From: Candidatus Woesearchaeota archaeon
GTDB taxonomy: Archaea; Nanobdellota; Nanobdellia; Woesearchaeales; UBA12501
Length of the DNA stretch: 12,190 nt
Reading direction: 5' to 3'
Assembly (NCBI GenBank): GCA_016177345.1
Contig: JACOVM010000019.1
Coordinates: 1-12,190, forward strand
Shown here: piece by piece, positions 1 through 6,460 of the stretch
How positions within the stretch are numbered: the stretch's first letter is position 1
Layout: every line of letters begins with the position of its first letter
Program-made: the position numbers and the translations under genes
Notes under the pieces: generated by a model
Seen by the model: only the letters and a program-made list of their open reading frames with translations
Databases searched by the model: none
Told to the model about the DNA's origin: nothing

Positions 1-19
1 AAATAATTCTAATAGTTTA

Positions 20-889
20 ATGACGCTAGACGTAGCAATTCCAACATTAGGAAAGCATAAGCAAACTACCAGGAGCATGGTCATCAGCGCTCTCTTGTAC
101 GAGCATCCCCTCACCCTTATTCGGCTGACGAATGTTCTCCACCAACAATTTGGGGCATCAGTTACCTTCCAGGGTGTTCGAAAAGCGGTACAGCAGCTTA
201 TCACCCAAGACGTTATAGTAAAACAAGAGAAAAATTATGAGCTAAACAAGGAGTGGATTAAGAAGGTACGGGAATTTGCAGAACAGCTTTACGAAACGTA
301 CTTTACAGATCGCAGTGGAGTTAAGGAAATCCAATCAATTGGAGATGATGTTAAAGTCTATACGTTCGATAACCTCATTGATCTTGATAAATTTTGGAAC
401 AGGACTGTCGTCCAGTGGTTTGCTGACGATACAAAAAATACAAAAGAAAAATCTTATGTCCAGCTTTCCGGTCATACATGGTATGTTTTTGGCCAACTAG
501 AGGAGGAAACCTCAATTCTCGAAAAAATAAAGAAAAGAGGCATAACCTTTTACACACTCGTTAATGGTACCACTTTCTTAGATGGATGGTGTAAAAAATA
601 TTATAAGGATCAAGGATTCTATTATACTACGAACAGAGATAAGAAAAAGGGGGCTAATAACCGATATTTTGCAGTTTATGGCGATTTTATTATCCAAACA
701 ACGTACCCAGAGGGGATAGCAAGAAAAATCGATGCAGTATATAACTCCACAAGAAATTTTGAAAGTTTTGATGCAGTCAAACTGATCAATATCCTCCGTC
801 ATAAAACAGAATTGAAGGTGATGATGATGAAAAATCCAGTTGTTGCTGAACAATTAAGACATTATATCTTGTCTCATTTTAAGAAATAG
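20..889 (+). CDS. Winged helix-turn-helix protein, probable transcriptional regulator
   Basis: The 289-residue product begins with a probable winged HTH at residues about 18-75: a helix starting VISALLYEHP, a recognition-type helix around FQGVRKAVQQLITQD, then a short hydrophobic wing leading to KNYELNKEW. A basic/amphipathic helix (about 78-95) links it to a mixed alpha/beta C-terminal half of about 180 residues. That plan resembles TrmB-like archaeal regulators, whose C-terminal domain senses a ligand, but I see no diagnostic motif for that family. No membrane segment is visible. The reading frame is open to the left edge of the window, so the true start may lie upstream of the ATG at 20; no Shine-Dalgarno site is visible before that ATG. 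The gene ends one base before the stop of the converging cutA gene. DNA binding is inferred from the fold; the target is unknown. Confidence 0.7.
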   Translation: MTLDVAIPTLGKHKQTTRSMVISALLYEHPLTLIRLTNVLHQQFGASVTFQGVRKAVQQLITQDVIVKQEKNYELNKEWIKKVREFAEQLYETYFTDRSGVKEIQSIGDDVKVYTFDNLIDLDKFWNRTVVQWFADDTKNTKEKSYVQLSGHTWYVFGQLEEETSILEKIKKRGITFYTLVNGTTFLDGWCKKYYKDQGFYYTTNRDKKKGANNRYFAVYGDFIIQTTYPEGIARKIDAVYNSTRNFESFDAVKLINILRHKTELKVMMMKNPVVAEQLRHYILSHFKK

Positions 890-890
890 G

Positions 891-1199
891 CTATTTTCCC
901 ACTACCATTTCTCCAATCCACTGCTCGTATTCCTTATTTGCCTTGCAAGGTATCTTGATGATGCATGGGCATTTGTACGAATGAACCCTCTTTATTTCCC
1001 TCTCCGCAGCATCAGCCCTGTTCTTTGTTGTCTTACAGAGCAGAACAACCTCGTTATCATCCATCATCTTTCCTTTCCATTCATACATGCTGGTGATAGG
1101 AAAGAGGTTGGCGCATGCGATCAACCTCTTCTTTAACAGCATTGCTGCTATTGCCTTTGCCTGTGCTGTATCTTTGCAGGTGACGTAGAGAATGATCAT
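891..1199 (-). CDS. cutA: Divalent-cation tolerance protein CutA1
   Basis: A 102-residue protein, the usual CutA1 length. Family signatures are in order: LYVTCKD near the N-terminus, LIACANLFPITSMYEWKGK (residues about 26-44), EVVLLCKTT, and HSYKCPCIIKIP followed by YEQWI near the end. CutA1 forms a very stable PII-like trimer and was first linked to copper tolerance in E. coli; its exact cellular role is still unsettled. The protein is expected to be cytoplasmic, with no signal peptide. The start ATG at 1199 is preceded by GAGGAG (1202-1207) at very short spacing. The promoter is probably the - strand reading of the box A at 1231-1240, shared with nop5. The gene converges on the winged-helix gene with a 1-base gap, so the two 3' ends should interfere or share termination. 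Confidence 0.93.
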   Translation of the reverse strand: MIILYVTCKDTAQAKAIAAMLLKKRLIACANLFPITSMYEWKGKMMDDNEVVLLCKTTKNRADAAEREIKRVHSYKCPCIIKIPCKANKEYEQWIGEMVVGK

Positions 1200-1230
1200 G
1201 GCTCCTCGTTCGATAATTGAAGGCGCAAAG

Positions 1231-1240
1231 CTTTAAATAC
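1231..1240. promoter_or_regulatory. Shared box A between divergent cutA and nop5
   Basis: CTTTAAATAC reads as an archaeal box A on the + strand (TTTAAATA) and, because TTTAAA is self-complementary, also on the - strand (GTATTTAAAG). On the + strand it predicts a start of transcription near 1260, giving a leader of about 30 nt to the ATG at 1291. On the - strand it predicts a start near 1210, about 11 nt before the cutA ATG. No second box A is visible in the 91 bp between the two start codons. This is positional inference only. Confidence 0.6.
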
Positions 1241-1290
1241 CCTTCGATTTTATGGCTTTGTATACTATTAGTGTTCACGCAGGTAAGATC

Positions 1291-2496
1291 ATGAAGACAA
1301 TCTATTCGAATATATTAGGCAGCTTTGTTTTTGATTCAAGCTTTACGATAAAGGAAAAAATCCTTTTTTCCACATCAGAGCAGTTCTCTCAGGGCAGCCT
1401 TCTCCAGAAAGGAAAACTTCTTGAGATAGAAAAAAAGCTTGCGAAGGCCCATAAGCAAGTAATGCTTCTTGGGATCAGAGATGACATTGCCGGCCAAGAT
1501 CCTGCCGATCCTACCTTGTCGCACCAATGGACAGAAACAGGCTTTGCAGGCGTTACATCTACCCTTCGCCCACTGCTTTCATCGATTCATGAAGCGAATA
1601 TTCTTGCCACAACACATGACATTCGAGAGTCGTTCCATCGCGATATTTTTATTGTTCAGGCAATTCAGGCAATCCAGGAAATTGACAAAGCGTTTAATAT
1701 GCTCGTCAAGCGCTTGCGCGAATGGTTCGGCTATGCCAGCCCTGAGATTACTGCCGCGCTCTCGGATAATACCGTGTTTGCACGGCTGCTCTCTGAAAAG
1801 ACAAAGAAAGAGCTTCTTGCAGAATGCCATGTTCCCCAAAACAATTTAGGGGCTGTTGTTCCAGCTGGCGATCTCTCTAACATTACTTCTCTTGCAGGAG
1901 AGATCTCTCACCTTTCTTCCGTGCGAGAACAGCAGGAATCCTACCTTGATACGATCATGAGAAGCGAATGCCCCAATGTCCAGGCAGTTGCTGGCACGAT
2001 GATTGGCGCAAAGCTTATTGCAACAGCAGGATCATTGAAATCCCTTTCTCAATTCCCGGCATCCACCGTTCAGCTCCTTGGTGCTGAAAAAGCCCTCTTT
2101 CGGCACTTGACGCAGCGAACAAGGCCGCCAAAATATGGCCATCTTATCAACCACCCCCTCATTGCTCGCGCTCCACGAGAAGAGCGGGGAAGAACTGCCA
2201 GGCTTCTCGCCGACAAGCTTGCAATAGCAGCAAAGGTCGACTACTTTAAAGGAGCTTTTATTGGTGACCAGCTCCTCCAGCAAGTCAATGCTAAATTAAG
2301 CCAACCATCAAGGAGAAAGAAGAGCGCGATAAAGAATAATCAACAAAAAGAGAATATGCCCTATCAGCATAATGACCATCATCAACCCCATCAACATCAT
2401 CATGATCAACAACACAGGGATGTACAACATCGCCCTTATCGACCCCTTACCAAACAATATACTGATCGTAATCCCCGCCATAAAAGAACAAAATGA
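1291..2496 (+). CDS. nop5: Nop5 (Nop56/58-related), C/D-box sRNP scaffold protein
   Basis: Nop5 joins L7Ae-bound C/D guide RNA to fibrillarin for site-specific 2'-O-methylation of rRNA. With the start used here the protein has 401 residues. An N-terminal Nop5NT-like region that docks fibrillarin is followed by the coiled-coil/NOSIC segment (residues about 119-152, with RLREWFGYASPEI) and the NOP domain (about 225-337). The NOP domain carries VQAVAGTMIGAKLIATAGS, FPASTVQLLGAEKALFR and PPKYGHL, which are strongly conserved in the family. The C-terminal tail (about 345-401) is unusual: Gln/His-rich with ten histidines instead of the common Lys/Glu tail. The frame is open from an ATG at 1252, but that lies before the transcription start predicted from the box A at 1232-1239. 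The ATG at 1291 follows AGGT (1281-1284) and begins a typical MKxI-like N-terminus, so I prefer it. It is the first gene of nop5-ITPase-flpA. Confidence 0.95.
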   Translation: MKTIYSNILGSFVFDSSFTIKEKILFSTSEQFSQGSLLQKGKLLEIEKKLAKAHKQVMLLGIRDDIAGQDPADPTLSHQWTETGFAGVTSTLRPLLSSIHEANILATTHDIRESFHRDIFIVQAIQAIQEIDKAFNMLVKRLREWFGYASPEITAALSDNTVFARLLSEKTKKELLAECHVPQNNLGAVVPAGDLSNITSLAGEISHLSSVREQQESYLDTIMRSECPNVQAVAGTMIGAKLIATAGSLKSLSQFPASTVQLLGAEKALFRHLTQRTRPPKYGHLINHPLIARAPREERGRTARLLADKLAIAAKVDYFKGAFIGDQLLQQVNAKLSQPSRRKKSAIKNNQQKENMPYQHNDHHQPHQHHHDQQHRDVQHRPYRPLTKQYTDRNPRHKRTK

Positions 2497-2501
2497 GGTG
2501 A
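2495..2501 (+). promoter_or_regulatory. Shine-Dalgarno site of the ITPase gene
   Basis: GAGGTGA matches the anti-Shine-Dalgarno end of archaeal 16S rRNA. It overlaps the last two bases of the nop5 stop codon and lies 4 nt before the ATG at 2506. It supports that start and indicates translation as part of the nop5 operon. Confidence 0.85.
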
Positions 2502-2505
2502 GAGC

Positions 2506-3090
2506 ATGTTAGAGTCTCGTTTGGCCTTTATCACAACCAATGAAGGAAAAGCAAGAGAGATTACGGAATTGATGAAGCCGATTGGAATCGATGTCGTGAA
2601 CCTTGTCCTTCCAGAATTGCAGGGCGATGAAGAGTTTATTGTTCGAGAAAAGGCACAGCACGCCTGTAACGAACTTCAACGCCCTGTTTTTGTGGACGAT
2701 ACAGTCCTGTGCTTTCATGCATGGAAAGGGCTTCCAGGGCCTTATATATCATCGTTCATGAAACGGCTTGGCACCCTTGGCGTGTACCATCTCTTTGAGC
2801 GGTTTGATGATCGCCGAGCAACAGCAAAAGCATTGATCTGTTATTGCGAGCCAGACAAAGAGCCAATCGTATTTGAGGGCAGTGTAGATGGCATGATTGT
2901 CGAGCCGAGAAGAGATCCCGATCGGCAAGATACTGCCAGTTTTGGCTGGGATCCTATCTTCCTTCCTAATGGCTACCAAAAAACATTTGGTGAAATGAGC
3001 ATGGGAGAAAAGAATCGGATTTCCCATCGAGGAAGAGCAGTTGACAGCTTTAAGAGATACCTGCTTAACAGGAACGAGGCAGTACAATAA
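2506..3090 (+). CDS. XTP/dITP (inosine triphosphate) pyrophosphatase, ITPA/HAM1/RdgB family
   Basis: This enzyme hydrolyses non-canonical purine nucleotides (ITP, dITP, XTP) to the monophosphate and pyrophosphate, keeping deaminated bases out of DNA and RNA. Of its 194 residues, the family blocks are: TNEGKAREI (11-19, nucleotide/phosphate binding), VDDTVLCF (63-70) and LPGPYISSF (76-84, substrate pocket), FGWDPIF (146-152) and EMSMGEKNRISHRGRA (163-178). The middle block is closer to the eukaryotic ITPA form ([22 protein letters not shown] in human, from memory) than to the common prokaryotic EDSGL...PGxYSAR form, and the length equals human ITPA. The gene sits between nop5 (9 nt away, strong GAGGTGA site) and flpA, so it is very likely co-transcribed with rRNA-modification genes. 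No membrane segment or signal is present. Confidence 0.93.
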   Translation: MLESRLAFITTNEGKAREITELMKPIGIDVVNLVLPELQGDEEFIVREKAQHACNELQRPVFVDDTVLCFHAWKGLPGPYISSFMKRLGTLGVYHLFERFDDRRATAKALICYCEPDKEPIVFEGSVDGMIVEPRRDPDRQDTASFGWDPIFLPNGYQKTFGEMSMGEKNRISHRGRAVDSFKRYLLNRNEAVQ

Positions 3091-3109
3091 GACAAAATAA
3101 AAAATAAGA

Positions 3110-3143
3110 CAACAACAAAATCAAAGCAACAACAAAACCAAGG
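3110..3143 (+). repeat. Two tandem 17-bp A/C-rich units before flpA
   Basis: The 17-mers CAACAACAAAATCAAAG (3110-3126) and CAACAACAAAACCAAGG (3127-3143) are adjacent and differ at two positions. A third unit begins as CAAC just before the flpA ATG. The sequence has almost no G or T on the mRNA strand, so the leader should be unstructured. No normal Shine-Dalgarno site precedes flpA, so this stretch may act as an unstructured translation leader; that role is inference. Confidence 0.6.
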
Positions 3144-3150
3144 CAACACT

Positions 3151-3834
3151 ATGACAATCTCCATCATTCAACACCAGCTTCAAGGCATCTTCACAAGTAA
3201 CGATGGCCGAAAGCAAGTACTTTACACCAGGAACCTTGTTCCAGGCATACAGGTCTATGGAGAAAAGCTTATCAAGTATGGTGGTGAGGAGTATCGAGAA
3301 TGGGATGTTAGAAAAAGCAAGCTCGGCGCTGCGATAGCTAAAGGAATTTCTCAAATAGGCATCAAGCCCGGCAGCCTTGTTCTTTATCTCGGCTGCGCAT
3401 CAGGCACCTCTGCCTCTCACGTATCAGACATTGTTGGAATGGAAGGTGCAGTATTTGCTGTTGATGTCGCGCCACGCTCCCTGCGAGACATTGTTCCTGT
3501 GTGCGCTGCCAGAAAAAACATGTCTCCTATTCTAGCAGATGCGCACTATCCAGGGCAGTATGCCCATCGTGTTCTTCAATGCGATGTTGTCTTTCAGGAC
3601 ATTGCCCAAAAAGACCAGGCAGAGATCTTCCTTCGAAACTGCAAGCTCTTTCTCCAAAAAGGAGGATTTGGCCTACTCTCAGTCAAGGCAAAAAGCATTG
3701 ACATCACTAAAAACCCGAAGCACTTGTTTGAGATGGTAAAACAAAAAGTAGAGAAGGAAATGGTTCTTGTTGACCATCGCAATCTCGAACCATTCGAGCA
3801 AGACCACTGCCTGTTTGTGTGGAAGAAGAGGTAA
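3151..3834 (+). CDS. flpA: Fibrillarin-like rRNA/tRNA 2'-O-methyltransferase
   Basis: This is the S-adenosylmethionine-dependent methyltransferase of the archaeal C/D-box RNP, recruited by Nop5. Its 227 residues match the family length. The N-terminal subdomain (about 1-55, including TRNLVPGIQVYGEKLI and EYREWDVRKSKLGAAI) precedes the Rossmann-type domain. Motif I is LYLGCASGTSASHVSDIVG (78-96). The acidic cofactor residue follows at VFAVDVAPR (D105), then ILADAHYPG (D130), VVFQDIAQKDQA (D150) and LLSVKAKSID (K179). The ATG at 3151 follows an A/C-rich, unstructured 60-nt leader without a clear Shine-Dalgarno site. Adjacency of nop5 and flpA is a classic archaeal arrangement; here one ITPase gene is inserted between them. 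T-rich sequence follows the stop codon. Confidence 0.96.
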   Translation: MTISIIQHQLQGIFTSNDGRKQVLYTRNLVPGIQVYGEKLIKYGGEEYREWDVRKSKLGAAIAKGISQIGIKPGSLVLYLGCASGTSASHVSDIVGMEGAVFAVDVAPRSLRDIVPVCAARKNMSPILADAHYPGQYAHRVLQCDVVFQDIAQKDQAEIFLRNCKLFLQKGGFGLLSVKAKSIDITKNPKHLFEMVKQKVEKEMVLVDHRNLEPFEQDHCLFVWKKR

Positions 3835-3838
3835 ACTC

Positions 3839-3861
3839 TTTTTAGTTCTTACTAATTTTTT
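3839..3861 (+). terminator. Oligo-T terminator after flpA
   Basis: Two T runs (five Ts at 3839-3843 and six Ts at 3856-3861) follow the flpA stop codon within 30 nt. No hairpin is needed for archaeal oligo-T termination. They lie in the 38-bp gap between flpA and the converging nadM. Confidence 0.55.
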
Positions 3862-3872
3862 CTATAATCTGT

Positions 3873-4343
3873 CTATAATCTATTTTTCATGCCAATATTC
3901 TCTATCATCCTCGCTGTCGAATAATGCACGTATCGCTGCCATGGCCTGCCTTCACTCATGAGCTTTCGAATGTGTGATGCGCTTATCCCTCCAACTTCTT
4001 TAATTTGATGAACAGAGCAGCCTCGCTCTCGTAGTAGCTGTATCGTTCGCTTATTTCCAGAGAAGGCAATGTCGAACTGGTACGTCATAAGATGGTCAAG
4101 CCAGTGCTCATCATCTGGATAGTCCGGTAGTGCAATGATTCGTGCCTTGATCCCTAGCAAGGTACAGGCTGCGCGAAGCATACGGGCCCGTTCCCGAAAG
4201 GTGAATGGATTTTGTGGTGTTCGTGCCTCTTGGGAAGAGCCGATAGCAATAAGAATCTTATATTTTTTTGCAAGGCGCTGCAGGATAGTTATGTGGCCGA
4301 GATGCAGTGGCTGAAAGCGGCCAATAAAAAGAGCTGTTTGCAT
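3873..4343 (-). CDS. nadM: Nicotinamide-nucleotide adenylyltransferase (archaeal NadM type)
   Basis: It transfers AMP from ATP to NMN to make NAD+. The 156-residue protein has the nucleotidyltransferase fold signatures: FIGRFQPLHLGH (6-17, with the HxGH motif at 14-17), IGSSQEARTPQNPFTFRER (34-52), DIAFSGNKRTIQLL (91-104), and GGISASHIRKLM (118-129), the ISSTxxR-class motif that binds the ATP phosphates. W135 in the GRPWQRYV stretch is typical of archaeal NadM. The gene is last in a - strand series headed by a coiled-coil membrane protein and malate dehydrogenase, 36 nt after the unknown 139-residue gene. The leader has no clear Shine-Dalgarno site. With nadK upstream, it supports a pyridine-nucleotide cluster. 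Confidence 0.95.
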   Translation of the reverse strand: MQTALFIGRFQPLHLGHITILQRLAKKYKILIAIGSSQEARTPQNPFTFRERARMLRAACTLLGIKARIIALPDYPDDEHWLDHLMTYQFDIAFSGNKRTIQLLRERGCSVHQIKEVGGISASHIRKLMSEGRPWQRYVHYSTARMIENIGMKNRL

Positions 4344-4379
4344 GTGTTTTTCAGTTTTCTCAATTCCAACTTTTCTTTT

Positions 4380-4799
4380 TTATGATACGCGCTCGTCTAG
4401 CGTTCTTCTCCTATGAGCGCCTTCTGCGCCATTGTCGCTTTGCCCATTTCCCGAATGGAACCCGCGTAGTATCGCAGTGCTGATATCCCTTAAACAGGAT
4501 TCAGCATGCTCCCCTGGCCGTATTGTCGTCGGGCTGTCTACTTTTCCTTGCCTAGCAAATATTATCGCGGCGTACAACCCTTGTGGAGTGAGGGAAAAGA
4601 TAGGGCTGTGCCGCCCCTCGCTATATGCGGTTACTTTATGATGATCTGGAAATACTCGAAGATATCTTTTATGGTCTGATACGGTAGGCCTTCGCCTGTC
4701 GAGATACACGATGAGACTTCTGGCATATCCATCATGCTCATGGGCTAGTTGCTGAACACTGCTAACAATACTATCATAGGTTGCATTTGCTGCTGTCAT
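4380..4799 (-). CDS. Unrecognised 139-residue protein
   Basis: I do not recognise the family. The frame is open from a GTG at 4814, but that GTG lies next to GGAGGG (4807-4812), which is a Shine-Dalgarno site 7 nt before the ATG at 4799, so I start there. The product is soluble, with no membrane segment. Residues about 8-22 form a likely helix, 28-60 are basic and His-rich (LDRRRPTVSDHKRY, PDHHK), and SLTPQGLYAAIIFARQGKV (69-87) resembles the second half of a small winged-helix domain, a weak impression only. The last 25 residues look disordered and rich in Gly, Asn, Glu and Arg. It lies 40 nt after the mdh stop and before nadM, so it is probably co-transcribed with both. Confidence 0.65.
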   Translation of the reverse strand: MTAANATYDSIVSSVQQLAHEHDGYARSLIVYLDRRRPTVSDHKRYLRVFPDHHKVTAYSEGRHSPIFSLTPQGLYAAIIFARQGKVDSPTTIRPGEHAESCLRDISTAILRGFHSGNGQSDNGAEGAHRRRTLDERVS

Positions 4800-4806
4800 T
4801 GTTCGT

Positions 4807-4812
4807 CCCTCC
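4807..4812 (-). promoter_or_regulatory. Shine-Dalgarno site deciding the start of the 139-residue gene
   Basis: On the - strand this reads GGAGGG and lies 7 nt before the ATG at 4799. The longer frame from the GTG at 4814 would place the site inside the coding region. Confidence 0.7.
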
Positions 4813-4839
4813 ACGTTTCAACGATGGGTCTTCTTGTGC

Positions 4840-5787
4840 TTACTTGTTTCCTTCATATTGCTTGATAAGGCTTTTTACGTCTTCACAGCATTTTTCAAAC
4901 TGGGCTCTTTCTTCTTTGGTAAGAGGAAGCTCAACAACTCGGTCTATACCCTTTTTTCCAAGAACGCAGGGAACGCCAATAACAACGCCTCTCTGGCCGT
5001 ACTCTCCATCAAGGAACGTGCTCACCGGCAAAATGCTTTGTTTATCACTAACAATCGCTTCTACCATTTCTGCAATGGCAATTCCTGGTGCGACATACGC
5101 TGTTGTCTTCATCAGTGGAAGAAAAGCTTTTCCTGCATGCCTGGTGGCTTCAACTGCCTTCACTATTTTTTCTTTGGAGAGCAATTTTTCAACAGGCTTT
5201 CCATTCACTGTTGCACTGCTGATCACTGGAACCATGTCTTCATTATGGCTTCCGATGACTATTGCATGAACATCAGTCGGGCTAACACAGAGCTCTTGTG
5301 CGATAAAGTAGCGCAGCCTTGTCGAATCGAGGCAGCCAGCCATGCCCATCACTCGCTGTCGTGGAAATCCTGTCTGTTGTAGAGCGAGATGCACCATCAC
5401 ATCCAATGGGTTCGTAACAATAATAAGAATGCTGTTGGGAGATGCTTTGCAGACCTGAGCGAGAACATTGGTAAGAATCTTAGCATTATCATTGTATAAG
5501 TCCTCTCTGGTCATGTCAGCTGTTCGTATCTTGCCAGCGGTAATGACGACTACATCAGAATCTTTTGTTTCATCATACCTATTTGAGCCAGTAACAGAAT
5601 CGTTTTGCCCAAGAACTGGAAGGGCTTGCCCGAGGTCTAATGCTTTTCCTTGCGGAAGGCCTTCAACAATATCAACAAGAACGACATCTCCAAGTCCTTT
5701 GCTGGCAATCCAGAGCGCTGCCGATGCCCCCACATTTCCGGCGCCAATAATAGAAATCTTTTTTCGCTGTCCCTTATGATTCTGCAT
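4840..5787 (-). CDS. mdh: Malate dehydrogenase, LDH-like (class of lactate/malate dehydrogenases)
   Basis: It interconverts malate and oxaloacetate with NAD(P). From the start used here the protein has 315 residues, normal for the family. The Rossmann motif is ISIIGAGNVGASAA (11-24), and D39 in VVLVDI should favour NAD. Substrate-binding residues are present: R88 and R94 in the mobile loop (TAGKIRTADMTRED), N126 in VTNPLD, R157 in GCLDSTRLRY, and the catalytic His (H181) in GSHNEDMVP. Arginine at R88 argues for malate rather than lactate. The loop departs from the usual GxPRKPGM, and HNED replaces the usual HGDx next to the catalytic His. The open frame runs up to 5826, but the ATG at 5787 has GGTGA (5793-5797) 5 nt upstream and starts just before the Rossmann strand. 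It overlaps the 3' end of the coiled-coil gene by 14 nt, so the two are translationally linked. Confidence 0.93.
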   Translation of the reverse strand: MQNHKGQRKKISIIGAGNVGASAALWIASKGLGDVVLVDIVEGLPQGKALDLGQALPVLGQNDSVTGSNRYDETKDSDVVVITAGKIRTADMTREDLYNDNAKILTNVLAQVCKASPNSILIIVTNPLDVMVHLALQQTGFPRQRVMGMAGCLDSTRLRYFIAQELCVSPTDVHAIVIGSHNEDMVPVISSATVNGKPVEKLLSKEKIVKAVEATRHAGKAFLPLMKTTAYVAPGIAIAEMVEAIVSDKQSILPVSTFLDGEYGQRGVVIGVPCVLGKKGIDRVVELPLTKEERAQFEKCCEDVKSLIKQYEGNK

Positions 5788-6373
5788 ACGGTTCACCAGT
5801 AGCCTGGCAGCTTTGCTTAACGTCAAGAAGCTTCTGCCGCTGTCCGCTCAATTCTTCTTTGGCAGTATCCATGTTTTGCTTTGCTTGTTCGTATTCCTTG
5901 GAGATTTCTTCTAGCGCAGTATCGGCCTCGGTAATGACCTGTTTTTTTGCAGTGATATCATCCTTAACAGAAGTGATAGCCTGTTGGCACTGGTCGTTGT
6001 ACTCATAAGAATCCTCGTCAAGCTCTATCTCATCACCGATAAGTATTGGCTTTGGTGCTTCTGGTGGTGCTTCTTCTTGTTCTTTTGGTTCTTCTGAGGA
6101 AGCACTAGAAACAGTATCTGGATCCTCTTCAGGCTCTTCTTGTCTTTCCTGCTGTACTTTTTCTTTGTCTAGATCATCGTCAGCTGGTGCCGAACCTGCA
6201 TCTTCTGTTGCTTCTACAGCCTTTCCTTCTATGCCCGCCTTATCTTCATTGACAGCAACGAAGTAGGCGAGAAGCAATAACAGAACAAACATGCCTGCTC
6301 CAAGCTGAAGTGGGGTCGGGCCTCGCGAGAAAATCTCTCGGTTCCTTCGTCCTGCACCAGCTCCAAAGGCCAT
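5774..6373 (-). CDS. Membrane-anchored acidic coiled-coil protein, unknown function
   Basis: The 199-residue protein has a short Arg-containing N-terminus (GRRNREIFSRG), then one membrane segment at residues about 24-41 (LGAGMFVLLLLLAYFVAV). A very acidic, Pro/Glu-rich linker follows (about 43-120), then a predicted coiled coil (about 130-188) bracketed by single cysteines at 129 and 189. The positive-inside rule would put the short basic N-terminus in the cytoplasm and the coiled coil outside. The two cysteines could form a disulfide across the helical hairpin or between subunits. I recognise no family. The start ATG at 6373 lies about 25 bp from a box A (6395-6402), implying a leaderless mRNA. 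It overlaps mdh by 14 nt, but nothing in the sequence links it functionally to malate metabolism. Confidence 0.75.
   Translation of the reverse strand: MAFGAGAGRRNREIFSRGPTPLQLGAGMFVLLLLLAYFVAVNEDKAGIEGKAVEATEDAGSAPADDDLDKEKVQQERQEEPEEDPDTVSSASSEEPKEQEEAPPEAPKPILIGDEIELDEDSYEYNDQCQQAITSVKDDITAKKQVITEADTALEEISKEYEQAKQNMDTAKEELSGQRQKLLDVKQSCQATGEPYAES
5793..5797 (-). promoter_or_regulatory. Shine-Dalgarno site deciding the mdh start
   Basis: On the - strand this reads GGTGA, 5 nt before the ATG at 5787. It lies inside the 3' end of the upstream coiled-coil gene and supports a start 13 codons inside the longest open frame. Confidence 0.7.
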
Positions 6374-6394
6374 AAAGAAGTAAAAGACAGTTTC

Positions 6395-6402
6395 TATTTA
6401 TA
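6395..6402 (-). promoter_or_regulatory. Box A of the coiled-coil/mdh/nadM operon
   Basis: The - strand reads TATAAATA, centred about 25 bp before the ATG at 6373. That spacing predicts transcription starting at or next to the start codon. No Shine-Dalgarno site is present before that ATG. Confidence 0.6.
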
Positions 6403-6460
6403 TGTATTGTTGTTTGGTAATCGGTTGGGGTGTCTATTCCTTGTTTACCCATTAATGTAT

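Noticed and set aside
1252..1290. N-terminal extension of nop5 from the ATG at 1252
   Set aside because: It lies before the transcription start predicted from the box A, has no Shine-Dalgarno site, and adds 13 residues before the normal family N-terminus.
3861..3881. Direct repeat TCTATAATCT twice at the nadM 3' end
   Set aside because: It is only 10 bp in AT-rich sequence between converging genes, could arise by chance, and no function is suggested.
4781..5382. Two long + strand frames (162 and 182 codons) opposite mdh
   Set aside because: They are shadows of the mdh gene, whose - strand product carries all family motifs. The + products are low-complexity Ser/Phe/Cys-rich sequences with no recognisable fold.
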